Positions 11,561 to 24,830 of a stretch of 64,000 bases of DNA are shown here, in pieces (position 1 is the stretch's first letter; each line of letters begins with the position of its first letter). Source of the DNA: Clitoria ternatea (Eukaryota > Streptophyta > Magnoliopsida > Fabales > Fabaceae); assembly GCA_037962975.1 (NCBI GenBank), contig CM075669.1, positions 87,960,001 to 88,024,000 of the forward strand, written 5' to 3'. The position numbers were made by a program, and so were the translations under genes. The notes under the pieces were generated by a model. The model saw only the letters and a list, made by a program, of their open reading frames with translations, did not search any database and was not told where the DNA came from.

Positions 11561-14500
11561 TACTAAAATGAAAGAAAATTCTAGTAGTATTAGATAAAAT
11601 AACATAAATTAATTAATTAAACCATTTAAGAAAATAAGTATTAAATTTATTGAATTAATAAATGTATGGATACAAAATTTTCAAATGAGCAAAAGTTGAC
11701 GCCTTAGGTTCCAAGGCCTTGACCAAAATAAAATCTCATGCGTGAATGCAACAATACGTAACACAATCTAACACACGATATTCGAGAACTAAACATTTTT
11801 TGATGTTCGACTGTTTATGTCGTACGACCATCATAATATCCAAGGGTAATGAAATTAAGGTGGATTTACTCAAAATTGGTACCTGAATCAGAGCAAAAAT
11901 CCTAAAACACGAAAAAAGTGGCGTGTTGGCCAAGTGTTAGACGTGGGAGACTACCATATGCGTGCCTTAGGCATAAGAGACTACCACACCCAGATCTAGT
12001 TACCCCAACATGTCAATGTCGTGACGCCTAAGGGCTAACATGGTGATGCGCGCCCACCTGACCCAAGCCATGCCCAGCGTGGTAACACCTAGTTTGGGCG
12101 CGGTAACGTTGGAGCCTTGACATCTAGCATTAGCATGCCCACATACCTAGTGTGGTAATGTTGGAGCCCTGCCATGTCCTTTTTTGCTCAATTTTATCCT
12201 TTTACCCAATGGTCATGCACTCGTACATTAATGTCATTTAACCTCATGCATGATGACAATACCTGCCTATGACAATAGACTTAGATGCAACCTAACTATA
12301 ACAAATGCAATTCCATACATGACACTATGTCGATACATGAGGAACATGGTCCTACTAAGGTTTCCCTATTTCATCAACCCACCATGGCATCAACTAGGTC
12401 ATATTACCTAACCACCTAATCATGCATGATTCAACATACATTTATATATTGTTTCATCAATTCAATACATTTAGGCAGTTCCTGGACATAGGATAATCGT
12501 AACTCAATATACTAAGCAGTTCCTGCCCATTTCATCAAACATCGACATGCCATATAATCGTATACACATATGTATTGCATATAGATTACTTTCCATGGCT
12601 CAATCAAGAATACCACAGCACATACATCAACACAAACTATGTACTACCTCTAGTGAGGCATTTACTCATTACCTAATCCACTAACATTCCAAGCATTTCT
12701 GGCGAAGGTACTTAACTACCAACCTAACCAAAACTATACAATTTTATGTACATAACATCAAGTACATCTAACACCATCAGTGCCCTTTGTAATTATCCAT
12801 ACTTCGCCATCTACAAAGTTCACTATAATCATAAAAATAGTAGAGGGTAAGCAATTATATATTAAATGACAAATATTAAACTGAATTATTCTCAACGCAT
12901 CAATCATCATCCAGTTCTTATAACAACGATATCATCATAGTCATCAACAACTAAGTCATCATCATTTAATATTTCAACATCATAATTATACTATCATTTA
13001 ACATTACACAATGACATAGTTACCTACATCATCAATCATCATCAGCTACATTGCAACTTACCTAACTTTTGCTAACGCATATGCATACGAATCTAGCTCT
13101 ATTTGATGGGATATATTGCAATTTTTAAAATTCATCATGTGTATATATATATATATAGTTTTTACCAATATCAAACTGCCACCTATTGCAACATCATCAC
13201 TACAAGTGATTATGACATCTCAACTCAATTGGTGTTAAAGGCCGACCCTAGAGTCTAACTTTAGAGTAGTTATAGATCCCAAGGAACCACTATAAAGACT
13301 GTTCCTTACCATTAGGCCACCCTTCCATCTGGGCTTCTTCATAGGACTGCCGCATCCTATAAAAATCTTTATGAACATGCTATGACAAACATCAATAATA
13401 TCATCATTGCCTCTTGATTAGCATCACCAAAGGCTACCACTACTTGGTTACCACCACCAAGCGTTTCACAATATTAATTGATCACATAGCATGCCTAACA
13501 TGGTTACCATCACCATGTACTATATCATCATCAACATTCATATCATCAACATCATTCAGTTCATCATTTACATCGTCAATAATAATTCAATCTCAATCAT
13601 TATCATTAGCAATAATTCACATTACAATTTTATTATCATTCATCATATTCAACATTGATTTCATCACCACCTCATCATCATTAGCAATAATACATCATTT
13701 ATCATCATCAACATCAACAATAAACCTCAATCATAAACATTAATATCATCATTAGTTTCATATAATCATTATCAATATTATCCAACACCATTCATTTTCA
13801 CTATTTGTGCTCATCATCATCATTAACAACTTAATCATTCATAATCAACATCACTCATTAACAACATTTATCCATCATCAACATATACAATTCATCATCA
13901 ATTTATTTCATCATATCTTCACTCATTCATAATTCATGCAATTAATATATATCACTGCCCCTTACCTAAAATTAGGAATTCCAAGTTGTTTCCTCGCTCT
14001 GGTCTCGTTTCGAAATTTGACCTACGTCAAAACACATCAACACTCATCGATTAGTCAACCACTCACTGATTCTAACAAATTAAACTTAATCCTAACTACC
14101 TAGAAATCTAAAACACTTCAAACTACACCAACTTAAGAAAGGAGGGAGGTTCAAAAGTTTTGACTTACCGATCACCTGACGATAATAGTTTCAAAAGTGG
14201 ATTGAACCTCCGACGATACCCATAAACTTAAAATGGTTACTACTCTAACATCCTTGGTTTTTAGAGAAAACCCTAAAGTAATGAGACCTGTATGGTTAAC
14301 CATGTTGTGTTGGATTGTTGTGAGTATTAGGTATGTGTATGTGATTTCTATGAATTATAAAGACTTTAGTCAACATGTCCTTGATTCTGTATGTTTGATA
14401 GCGACAATAGGTGACTTTAAGAAAGGTGGTTGTGACCTTGTAACAAAATATATGATGTATGAGGATAATAGTAAATAATAGAAATTATAATGAAAATAAT

Positions 14501-14773
14501 GATAATAAATAGTAATGGCTTTTTAATAAAAGATTTATGCCGGAATCGCAAACCAGTTCTTCGACCGCTCAAGTATCACACGAATGCCTTGTGTTTTGAG
14601 CCAAGAGCGGAGTACCAAGTGTTTTCTAGGATCTTGAGACATAAAATATGTCATGAGCCTCAACCAAATAATTAAGGTTTGTTGCCTAATTAATTGCCCT
14701 AAAAAAGTGTCAAAAACCAATTAAATTTTCGACAATCGCCTTTGATAAAGTTTGAAATTTTTCAAGTGGGACC
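11561..14773. other. Non-coding repeat DNA, probably old LTR sequence on the minus strand
   Basis: No coding domain is seen in any frame. The GC-richer stretch at 11930-12180 repeats GTGGTAA, GTTGGAGCC and CATGCCCA phrases. 12880-13930 is dominated by ATCATC low complexity. On the minus strand, around 14230 to 13980, the sequence has the texture of plant gypsy LTR ends. Boundaries could not be set. Confidence 0.35.
13400..13930. repeat. ATC-rich low-complexity tract
   Basis: Runs of ATCATCATC and ATCAACATC fill most of this stretch. The 109-residue open frame at 13414-13743 is a Ser/Thr/Ile-rich translation of this simple sequence. Confidence 0.8.
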
Positions 14774-16250
14774 TGTTAGATTGTTGGCAAGCGCACCAAT
14801 TTATCATTGCAGTTTTCAAAAGTTTAGATATCATTCCCTCAAGGATTGATTGGTTTCAGTGAGTGGTAGTAATTTTTATTTACTATGGTAAAAGTGTCAA
14901 AACTTATTAACAAAAGAATAATTCATATACAAATTGTACAATATTCACAGATCTAGAGATTGATTTATACATTGGATAAAAGATAGTGTAAAATGAATTA
15001 TAAATATATCTAGAAAATAACTATAAAATAACACTTAATACTTGATATTTAAACACAGGTTGACAAACTATGTTGAAATTAGGATCCCCGCACTAGAATA
15101 TAACATAGTAACTAATAACATGCATATTTAATCATCAAGTTTATGTCATTGCAGCTTAAAATCATTAAACCCAATCCCTCGGTGAATAAATTCTAAATAG
15201 TTACCGTAAATTCTGATCCCTTAGATGCTTTCTCAATAAAAACTTGCTTTAAGTGTTGACCTTAACACAACAATAATTACCAACTCTATCCTTAGTAATC
15301 GGTATATTAAGGGTATTTCAACTTTTACTTTTGTTAAAATGGTTTTTAACATAAAGATCATTCTCCTGTTTGAAATTCATACTAATAAAAGGTTGAAATA
15401 CTAACATAGAACTTGAATCATAAACATGCATAATTCATAATCACAACATCATATTCATAGATTGGTTTACCAATTTCAACATAAACAAATTAGTTACACA
15501 TGGTGAAAGTAAAAACAACACTTACAAATGCAGACATGATGAACACTTAACTGAACTTGATAACACACTTCACAACACGAAAGGAAACAACACTAAGACA
15601 ACACTTTCAAGTATGTGGAAGTATTCTGCAGTGTAGACTCAAAAATAGGGGCTTTGGAATGGAAGAAAGAAGTGATAGAATGAAAATTAGATGCCAAAAC
15701 CCTTGGCAAATGGCTTTATTTATAGTGTTGAATCGAGGTCCTGACGCTATGCATGGGCGTGGCACTGCGCGTTAGGCCTCTGACTCAGCCTCCATTAATC
15801 TTCTAGATTTTCAGCCATTAATCCCTTTATTGTCCCAATAATTTACAGACAAGCTTCAATCCTTATTCCCTATTGCGTTTAGTGCCATTAGTCTATAGTG
15901 GATTGTCTATTTTGCATAATTATTTGGCCCTTTTCAAAGTGCAATGCCACTTGTCAGTGGGATACACATAGCACCTGACGCTATGTGTGGGTCTAACGCG
16001 TAACGTCAGGATCAAAAATTTTGATGCTGAGCGTGGGGTTAATGCTACGTGACACCTTCTGTCTTGCATAATTTTCACTTTTAAACCTCAAACATTTACT
16101 GCAAAAATGGAAAAATGGGTCATGCCAAAGTAAATTCAATAACTTCCATTTATTTACTTTAAAACCTAATTTTGTTTGTATTAAAGCTAATTTTTATTTA
16201 TTTTCTTTTTACTTTTTATTATAAAAACAATGATAAATTGAGGACTAACA
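14774..16250. mobile_element. Candidate solo LTR, 1477 bp
   Basis: The segment starts TGTTAG and ends CTAACA, a perfect 6-bp TG...CA inverted terminus of the LTR type. The flanking 5-mers are GGACC (14769-14773) and GAACC (16251-16255), a target duplication with one mismatch. There is no coding sequence between. An internal repeat, GACGCTATG followed by TGGG, occurs at about 15741 and 15977. A solo LTR arises by recombination between the two LTRs of a full element. A non-autonomous TIR element is the alternative. Confidence 0.5.
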
Positions 16251-19200
16251 GAACCCATGAGCCTTTTAACACTTAAATTTAAATTAAGAACATCATCTCC
16301 CTATCAAAGCAATTCCATGGCCAAGTTGCTTAGTGTATCTCCATCTAGTAGCAAAATTCAAATTCTATATGGAACCAATTCCAAGAGCTAAGTGCAATTG
16401 TCCCATCACTCTCCCTTATCACTTCTACACATCATCTTCATCCTATCACCATTTGACTTCTCCTTCCTCCAAAGCTAGGTGTCACAAGGAGATCTTGCAT
16501 GGCACTAAGTCACATCATCACAAGACCTAAGGCCATTTCCTTTCACATTATTCAGCCACCATATTACCAACTCCTCCAATCATTTTTCTCCTCTATATAT
16601 ATGATATGTAAGTAACTTGCATGCATTTTTTTAAAAGCCAAGGCATAAAAACTTCTCCACCTTTCTAGGTCGTAACCCATTTCCTCTTCTCCTCCTTATA
16701 TATTTGTGTTCTTCACATAGTTTTCTTAACACAAAGCAAAGAACCATCAAGCTTCTTCTTCCTCTCTCCTTGGTCATAAGCTTTTCTCTACTTCTCCCCC
16801 ACCAAGTCTTCTTCTATTGTCTCCCTCACCACCAAACAACCACATTTTCCCCCCTAACTTGGAGTTACTCTTGAAGCATTGGGAAGCAAAGAAGGAAAAC
16901 TAACCAAGGACTCTTCTCCTTTCTTTCACGTGAGACTACAAGAGGTAAGGGGAGAGTATTTCATGGTTTCTTGTTGGATTTTCTTGCATGCAAGGGGATG
17001 AAAACCTCTCTTGGGTTTCAACGTCTTGATCAAGAGTTGAAAAAGGCTAAAACATGAAATGAAATCTGATTACAAAATTGTTTTTGAAACGTTTTTCCCT
17101 AAGTGAGAAAATAAAGATGAATATTTGACAAGGTTTGAGTAAAAATGGTCTATTTCTCATCTCTTGATCTTAAAAAAACATTACATGTGTTATCTTGGCA
17201 TTTTTATGGTCTTAAATGTAGATTTGAATGTGGTTTGATGGATATAAGTTTCATGGTCAATGCTATAAAGAGAAGAAATGGACATTTAAACTTAGTTGCA
17301 TGCAAAATATGTAAGCTAAAGGTATGGTTTTTGGTATATGCATGTGTAGTTCTTGGCCTGCGTGATTTTTTTCATCTTTCATATGTTTAATACATGGATT
17401 AATTGACATTTTAACATGGCTAGGTTTTGTTCTAATTAGTATGCCTCAATACATATAAAGTTTGTGGTGAAAGATACGATTTTTGTGCCTTATAAGTGAA
17501 GTTTTTGATGCCTAGAACATATGGTCTTGCATGCATGCCTAAAATTTGAAATCCTTGCAAGAACTAGTGTTAGATAAATGAAATAGATTCTGGATAAGAT
17601 TCTGTTTGGAGAGTTTGATGGCAAAGTCCCAAAAGAAAAGAGCTAAATAATTCATAGAAACTATGAAAGTAATTGTTAAGTGTTAAGGATGTTGAGTTAA
17701 TATTCGTGCTTGATTTAAGGGGTTGTGCGTGCTACCCTTAGTCATTTCCCTATATTTTAATTGTATCTTGAATTTTGTATGGCTTAAATGAACATGAAAA
17801 AAAGGTATCAAAGTCCTGGTAGGGCCTGTAATGGAAAAATACTAAAAAAAGGGATTTCAATGAGAGATATAAATATGGATGACACTAAGGCCTTAGAATT
17901 TTGTTTGATATGAAAATTTGCGTGTTAATAAAGAAAGAAAGGCTACTGACCAAATGTGAGAATAAAGCTAAGGAGTTGTGAAAAACAATGACTTTGTCCT
18001 CAATCATGAACGTTAATGTTTAAGGGTAAAAATAGAAATTTTTAAGGAAAAATAGAGTAACGGAGGAATTTCAAAATATGTACAGAATTTATAAAATTGT
18101 TTTATTTAAAAGTATAGAATTTTAAAAAATTACACACTTTTAGCTTTTGAATTATCTCAATCAAAGTTTTTTAGTAAAAATATGACAAAGTCTAAGTTTT
18201 GACAAAACAAACAGGAAATTTGATTGAAATAGGATTTGGGAAAGTACTTCTACATGAATTAAAATGTTTTTCACGTTTAAATGATTTCATTGAAATAAAT
18301 TCACAAAAGATTTTAACCCTAAGATCGAAGGAACAAAGTTTCATGGCAAACAAAAATACGACGGGACAACAAACCGTCGAATTAGTTTAAGAAATCATGA
18401 GATTGGAATTATGTTTTGAATCTCAAGATGTAAATTTATTTTAAACAATTTCAAACATGATTTAGATAAAGGCCGAAGGAACAAGGTTCCGTGTCGAACG
18501 GTGCCACAAATCGGCGTTTCGCCACATTAGTTAAAGACCCATAGTAATAGTATATTTTATGCTTTCGACCCTAACTTTTACTCTTTAAATAAATTGAAGT
18601 TATGGATTTCAATCAAGTTTTAGAGTCAAAGAAAAGCATGTGTTTTATTTTCCTATAGTTAATCCTATTACTCAATTTGAAGAAAACAATGGTTTTTAAG
18701 AAAATTATTTGCTTACGAGGTATCCACCGCTAAATAAACCTTGGTTTTCTTTTACTACTTAATAAGTTTAAAGTCAATAATATAATTATGAGTAATAACA
18801 ATAATAATAAAGAGAATCTAAAACCAAGAACTCCCAAGATGTTTTACCACCAAATACTTGCACATCTAGATTAGGTGAAAGGTTCTTCTTAAAACTTGTC
18901 AGTTACACATATCTATATGTGTACACTTATTCATTATATACCTAAGAACTCATAAGATATCAAGAAAGACTTAGTTGTCAAATAAAGCAGGTGTAGTAAC
19001 AAATACTTGATGTTATGAATCCATAAGACACTAGGAATCATGCAATGCATTTTACCCTAGCGTTAAGGACAAAGAGCTCTCGAGGAAGGACCCTACTCGG
19101 TGACAATAATGATGATAAGTAAAGGGAAAAATATTAAATTCATATATCATACATGCATCATATGCATGTGGCTGAATTTTTATAGCTGGAGTTGGAGGCT

Positions 19201-20239
19201 TGAGCCTTGGACTAGAGCAACAATGAGGGGTACACTGGAGAACATGAGCGTTTAATTCCCAGGTTGAATCTTAAGAGTATAATCGGGTTAGGTCCCCCAA
19301 TAGCTTGGCGTAGCACCCAAGGCCGAGCAGTCCATGGCAAGCCTAAAGTACTTCGACTAAAGACAAGTGTTTCTATGACCGTAAAGAACTAGTTTCGTTT
19401 GAATGTGATCATGATGTGTGATATGGATCCATATTAGTTTAGGTCTACGTGCCTAATACCCTTATTGTTTCATGAACTTGGTGTATTCTAGTCGCTCTAG
19501 CTGAAAGATGTGCCTCCCAGTAAACATCCCGTAGAGATATGATTATATGAATAGGACGAGATTTCTGGGCCCTATTCGCATGATGAGACACTGAATAGTG
19601 AGAAATTAATAAGACATCTGACTCATGCATAAAAGCTTGAATGACTAACCACATTATGATTACGATTGTAGATTATGTGATGATAAAGAATCTATGATGA
19701 AGATATCTGTGTTTGGTTGATGTGATTATATAAGATGTTATTACTGTGATAATAGTTGTTTTATGACTGATATGTGGTGATTAAGGTAGAAATGGTTGAG
19801 TGTTGGCTTTTGATTAATAAGAAAACCCTAGAACATATGACAATAATTGAATGGTAATAGGTATATGCACCTGTCTAACAGGTCATGTGAGACTAGAATG
19901 AAATAATATATATAAGGATTTGATATTTCAAAACAAATTTTAAGAATTACTGATTTTTTAAAAAAGAAAGTGCAAGGCTAATATAAGAAAACAATAAATT
20001 AATATATAAATGTTGATTTTTAAGCATATACAAACAAAGCTTCTTAATAACAATCAAAGCAAACAAACCAATTGGTTATTAAAATTGTATTAGTTAGATA
20101 TTTCAATCTCTAGAATAAAAAAACTTCAATATAATCTCAAATTTTATCAAATAAGACATAATTTATTCAGTTTTAATGCAGATTGACAAAAAAAGAAATG
20201 AAGTAGAAGAAAGTTAAAATAAAGACTTTTAAAAGTTTT
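16251..20239 (+). repeat. Non-coding gypsy-like LTR/untranslated sequence
   Basis: A promoter-like stretch with TATATAT near 16593 and 16700 is followed by a pyrimidine-rich leader (16660-16920) and the splice-donor-like AGAGGTAAGG near 16940. AT-rich DNA then runs to about 19900 with GC-richer islands (18470-18540, 19190-19520). The sequence has the texture of very long plant gypsy LTRs. I find no primer site, polypurine tract or protein domain. Open frames at 16333, 17145, 18199 and 19445 show no recognisable motif. Confidence 0.35.
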
Positions 20240-20270
20240 GAGATTTTCTAAATATCTTGACCTAAAAGGC

Positions 20271-20600
20271 TTTTTTTTATTAATAGTGTTCATTGGAAAA
20301 TTATTTACAGAATTGGGGCTAATTTTGAAAATATTTCATGTCTGGGGTTGTATTATGAGTCGTAGGAGATAGGTACAATATGGGTGTCGTCTCCAAGGCA
20401 TATTACACATCCAGGAAGCTCCACGTGGCTGTGGGGCCTAATGAAAGGACGACATGTGAGTGGTGTATTGGCTAGGGACGACACAACCTTGGTGGTGCAG
20501 ATTTTGAAGACGACACAGGTTGCTATGGTGCACGTGGCCTAGGCACCACATAGATGTGTGGTGAACCTCTTAGGCACCACACGGGCAAGTTTCGCATAGC
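20271..20600. repeat. MULE left terminal inverted repeat and subterminal motifs
   Basis: The core, 20271-20390, pairs with the right end. 20436-20590 carries repeated GACGACA and GGCACCACA motifs that recur in inverse complement near the right end. Confidence 0.65.
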
Positions 20601-20686
20601 TTCCCCGGACCTTCTGCTTATAAATACATACTTTCCCTTGAATTTTAAAAACATTCTGGGGAGTTTAAAGAATTAATTATAGGGTT

Positions 20687-22790
20687 TTGCCAAGTTTCAG
20701 TATGAGTTATATATCTGATGAGGATTCTAATTATAATTTACCTTCTGAAGTGGACAATAGTGACTCATGCGATGATGACCAATTGTTAATGGCAGATTTA
20801 GATACTGATGATGATGTTGGCTGGGGAGGTCTATTAAGAATTGGTGGATCGTCTAACATGATAGTTACTCAATCAATTGGTAAATATTAATAGTAAAGCT
20901 TATTACATTTTAAAGTTTAGATATGTATTTTGAAATTAAATTTGGTTTACACGTATTTATTGTACTTAACATAGGTACTGTTGAGACTCCGTTTTGGAAC
21001 ACGACACCATATTATCAAAATGTTAATTTGGAGCATGTTCATCAAGAAATGGATTTTGATGACTGCAGTAGTTAGAATGTTGGGGATGAGTTGTTTATGG
21101 GGTTTGAATTTGAAAGCAAAAATAAAGTGCGAAATACACTAAAATAATATTCCATGAGATTGCATCAATCTATATTGTTGTAGAGTCAAAGCCAAATAAG
21201 TTTCTTGTGAAGTATCTGAATGAAGCTACTGGGTGTGGTTGGTGAATGCATGCAATTCTGTCTAAAAAATCACTCAAGTGGAATATTAGTCAATATGGTG
21301 GTCTATATAATTTCGTTAATGTAACGCTTTCACAAGATCATGCAAAACTAGATGTTGATTTGATTTGTTCTGTCATAATAGGTAATGTGAAAAATGTTGT
21401 TTTTAATGAGTATTGTTTCTATTTTTCTAATTCAATACTTTTTATGTATAGGGATGGTGAAGAAGGAACCATCGGTGTCGATTATTTTAATTCAGGAAAT
21501 AGTTAAAGCAGAATTTGGGTTCATTGTTTCTTACCAGAAAGCATGGATGGCAAAACAAAAATTTGTTATTAAAGTATTTGAAGATTGGGAGGAGTCATAT
21601 GTTTTGTTACCCTGTTGGCTAAGTCGTGTGAAATAAGTTGTTGTAAGCTTGACGTACGTTTTGCAAACTCATCTATTCGTTGTAGGAAAAAAGGTTAATC
21701 AAAGGTTTCATAAATTTTTTAATTTTTTGGGCATATAAGGCTTGTTGTAATGCTTTTAACTTTTGCAAACATGTCATCCAAGTAAATGGCACCTATATGT
21801 ATGGGAAATATAAAAGGACTCTTTTAATTGCCACAACCCAAGATGGCAATAGCTCTATTCTACCATTGGTGTTCGTAATTGTAGAGGGAGAAACGTTGGA
21901 AGACTAGAGTTGGTTTTTAAAGTTGTTGAGGGTATATGTTACCTAAAAGAATGGAGTATGTATAATTTTTGATAGACATAGAAGCATTTTAAGTGTCATG
22001 CCTGACCTAGAATGCAGATGGACACCACCTATGGGTTATCATAAGTATTGTATTCAATATATTGCCAGTAACTTTAATTTGAAATTCAAGAATCAAGAGC
22101 AACAGAAAACTTTCTTAAAGTTAGGTATAATAATAAAAAAATGTTATGTATTTTATGTGATGAGATTATATGTTTTAGTGCTTGCTAACATTAATGTCAT
22201 TATCTGTGCATGATACAATCTGAGCAAATATTCTTTTGATTAGAATTTAGAAAAATTTCATTAAGTCCTGAAATTGCAACATGGATTGATAACACTCCAA
22301 AATCTAAATGGTCATTGGCATATGATGAGGATGGTCACAGGTTTGGGAAGATGACCACGAACCTATCAGAAGTTGTCAACAGAGTTTTGAAGAGGGCATA
22401 AAATTTGCCCAAAGCAGCGTTAGTTAAGTGCACGTACACTCGTTCAATGTAGTACTTTGTTGATCGTGTTGGACATGTGATGATTGAAATGACAACTGGT
22501 CAATTATACTCAACTAAAGTCCTTAAAAAACTAGCTCTGTATCAAGTATAAACATGTTCAATTAATGTGCAAAGGTATGATGCAGAATCCACCAAGTTCG
22601 AGGTTGAGGATAGGATAAATCCAATCACCCAAACAGGTGGCTTTGTATAGATTCTTAATCTAAAGGAATGATAGTGTCAGTATGGTCGATTCCAAGCATA
22701 CAAGTATTAGTGTATGCACGTCATTGCTGCATGCAACGTAGAGAATGTCAATTGTTTTCCCTATGAATAAATACATACCTTATTCTTTTT
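20687..22790 (+). pseudogene. mudrA-like MULE transposase, degenerate
   Basis: The transposase would cut and move the element. The N-terminus (20687-20879) is acidic (DEDSNYN, DDDQLLMADLDTDDD). A plausible intron spans 20880-20971 (GTAAAT...ATAG). Then comes a MuDR N-terminal-like block near 21090-21200 (GDELFMGFEFESKNKVRN). A typical MULE segment is open at 21394-21636 (SYQKAWMAKQKFVIKVFEDW). The catalytic-domain region runs to about 22230 and includes HVIQVNGTYMYGKYKRTLLI, FVIVEGETLEDWSWFLKLLR and FDRHRSILS. 22255-22790 holds the C-terminal part with a ruined SWIM zinc finger: CQYGRFQAYKY then a stop then CMHVIAAC, so the second Cys of the CxC is Tyr. Stops and frameshifts occur throughout. 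Confidence 0.75.
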
Positions 22791-23690
22791 CAGGCCATTA
22801 AACTGAGCTCTGTAGTAGTCCAGCTGATATCCAATGTGCTTGTTACTGTTCGGCTTTACCCATCTACTAGCATAAGGATTATCAGCTTCCTTAGCATCTA
22901 GGCAGATGGGGCAATATGTGGGATTCGCTCCTAAGCTCATAAGTGCACCAACATAATGAGCCCACAAATATATTTTTATGCATAGCCGGTTGTGGTGCAC
23001 AACTTCCTATATAGGTAACCCAACGCCACTGCACCCCATGCATACTGACTACATCTATCGAGATCCTCAAGAAAATATAAGTATCTTACTGGCACTCTAC
23101 TCAATAATTGATTAGAAAATATATACCCACCAATCAACCTAAGAATGTATGCACGAACGAATCTCTTAATTGCCTCATCACTACCTAGATGATCATCGAT
23201 GTATCCAAAATTGTCTTGAAGCCAAGACAACCTCAAACATTTCTGTCCATCACGTTACAAGGTGGTCGTCTACCGAGTTGTTCTTCGACATACCTCTGCC
23301 AATCATTGCAATCAGTTTGGGTTATAACAACACGTCCATCAATGTTTAGCCCAAATAGGACAACCATATCCTAAAGAGCAATGGTACACTCCCCAACCGG
23401 TACATGAAATGTATGTGTCTCAGACCTTCATCTCTCAACCAATACAGATATTAACTCTAAAGACACGGGGAAATGCACAACTTTCGTAAACTCATAGAAA
23501 CCCGCCCTTCATATGTGAGGTATGATTGCTTCTGGTATTTTATTTCTCACACAAACTGCTTTCCTAACCTTTAGTACACGGTCAGGTCGTCCATTCCACA
23601 CATGTGTTGATACGTGTTTCTCTTGAAATTTTAACAAAGATGGATCCAACAGTCCAGGATTTATTGACCTCTACTCGGCCATTCTACAAT
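22790..23690 (-). pseudogene. Plant mobile domain (MAIN-like) protein, degenerate
   Basis: On the minus strand, the frame from 23236 to 22976 reads LRLSWLQDNFGYIDDH, then RAYILRLIGGYIFSNQ, then WGAVALGYLYRKLC. The next frame (23000-22761) includes WAHYVGALMS. These are characteristic of the plant mobile domain shared by MAIN/MAIL proteins and transposon-borne relatives. Further upstream (23690-23240), in broken frames, are RPDRVLKVRKAVC, HFPVSLELISVLVER and CNDWQRYVEE. The domain has no established enzymatic activity. It is known to be carried by MULEs and gypsy elements. Here it lies tail to tail with the transposase, and multiple stops make it dead. Confidence 0.75.
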
Positions 23691-24235
23691 AAATAATAAT
23701 AATTAAAAATTAAAAATTACCTACATCAAATTACTATTTTATATAATAAAATTATATTAAATAATAACAATTTAATACTATTTTATATAATAAAATTATA
23801 TTAAATAATAACAATTTTTTACTATTTTATTTAATAATATTTTGTTAAATAATAACAATTTATTACTATTTTATATAATAACAATTTGATAACATTATAT
23901 TAAATAATAACAATTTTTTACTATTTTATATAATAACATTTTATTAAATAATAACAATTTATTACTATTTAAAATAATAACATTTAATTTCATAATATTT
24001 AATTTAAAATATATAACAATCTAACTAAAATTGTAATTTTTAATATATTATTTTAAAAACTAACCAACATTTTGAAATTAATCAACATCTACCTATAATA
24101 AACCCTAAATAAAATTACATTACTAATAATAGAACACTTAAACAAACAATCCATAAAACATAAAAAAACAACCAATTTCAAACCTAATAAACACTCATAT
24201 AAAAAACTATAATAAAACATATTAAACCTTATTTA
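23690..24235. repeat. AT-rich low-complexity spacer in the MULE
   Basis: Tandem variants of ATATTAAATAATAACAATTT(A/T) with TACTATTTTATATAATAA repeat about eight times between 23690 and 24000. The remainder is very AT-rich. Confidence 0.75.
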
Positions 24236-24439
24236 CATAATCATTAAATAAGTCATTTTTTCACCTAAATTAAACTTTTTGATGACACCACAAAACACAA
24301 GAAAAACGACAAATAAGGGACCCCTCCTGCTTATTTTCGTGGTGGGTGCGATCACTAGTTGAAGATAAAGAAATGAGGAGGATGGTTGCTGGGGAAGAAG
24401 ATGATGTGGTGCATGTGGGGTATGCATCATAGCTTTTAA

Positions 24440-24790
24440 AATGGTGGACCCGTGAGTGATATCGCATAGGGCAAGGACACCACAAGCTTGTATCATCTTC
24501 ATGGCAGGCACCACAGGCTCTCTTTTTCACGTGGCTGATCCCCATGGTGTCGCCTGTGCTACAGACGACATGGGTGTCGTCTTCCTGGCGTGTACCATTG
24601 TTATGTCACCCATGCAAGGGACGACTCCCACACGTGGCACTTCCCCTATATGTCGCATCTAGTATATACGACTTTCATGTCGTCTTTTCGTCAAACGACA
24701 CCCAAAAAACACATAAAATTTCTTCCAAAACAACCTCAATTTCGTAAATAATTTTCTCAATAGCCCTATTAATAAAAAAAACCAACCTAA
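24440..24790. repeat. MULE right terminal inverted repeat and subterminal motifs
   Basis: The inverse complement matches the left end: GACGACA, GGCACCACA/TGTGGTGCC and CACGTGGC motifs in 24440-24660, and the TIR core at 24695-24781. Open frames at 24233-24747 on both strands are translations of these repeats. Confidence 0.65.
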
Positions 24791-24830
24791 AACGTACCAC
24801 ATATACAATTTCAAAGACTGGTAGAGATTT

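Larger units (their letters stand above)
20240..24830 (+). mobile_element. Mutator-like element (MULE) with long terminal inverted repeats
   Basis: The left end (20271-20390) and the inverse complement of the right end (24695-24781) share TTTTTTATTAATAG, then AAAATTATTTAC.(A)AATTG.GG, then ATGT and GTGTCGT blocks. This gives TIRs of at least 90 bp with moderate divergence. Internal to them, both flanks carry more inverted motifs: GACGACA, CACGTGGC and GGCACCACA. Between them lie a mudrA-like transposase relict on the plus strand and a plant mobile domain relict on the minus strand. Outer limits are approximate and I could not identify the expected 9-11 bp target duplication. Confidence 0.7.

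Noticed and set aside
13414..13743. 109-residue open frame, Ser/Thr/Ile-rich
   Set aside because: Translation of an ATC simple repeat tract. No conserved motif.
20687..20890. Acidic 67-residue open frame as an independent small gene
   Set aside because: Its position just inside the MULE left end, its splice donor and its continuation into MuDR-type sequence make it the first exon of the mudrA-like pseudogene.
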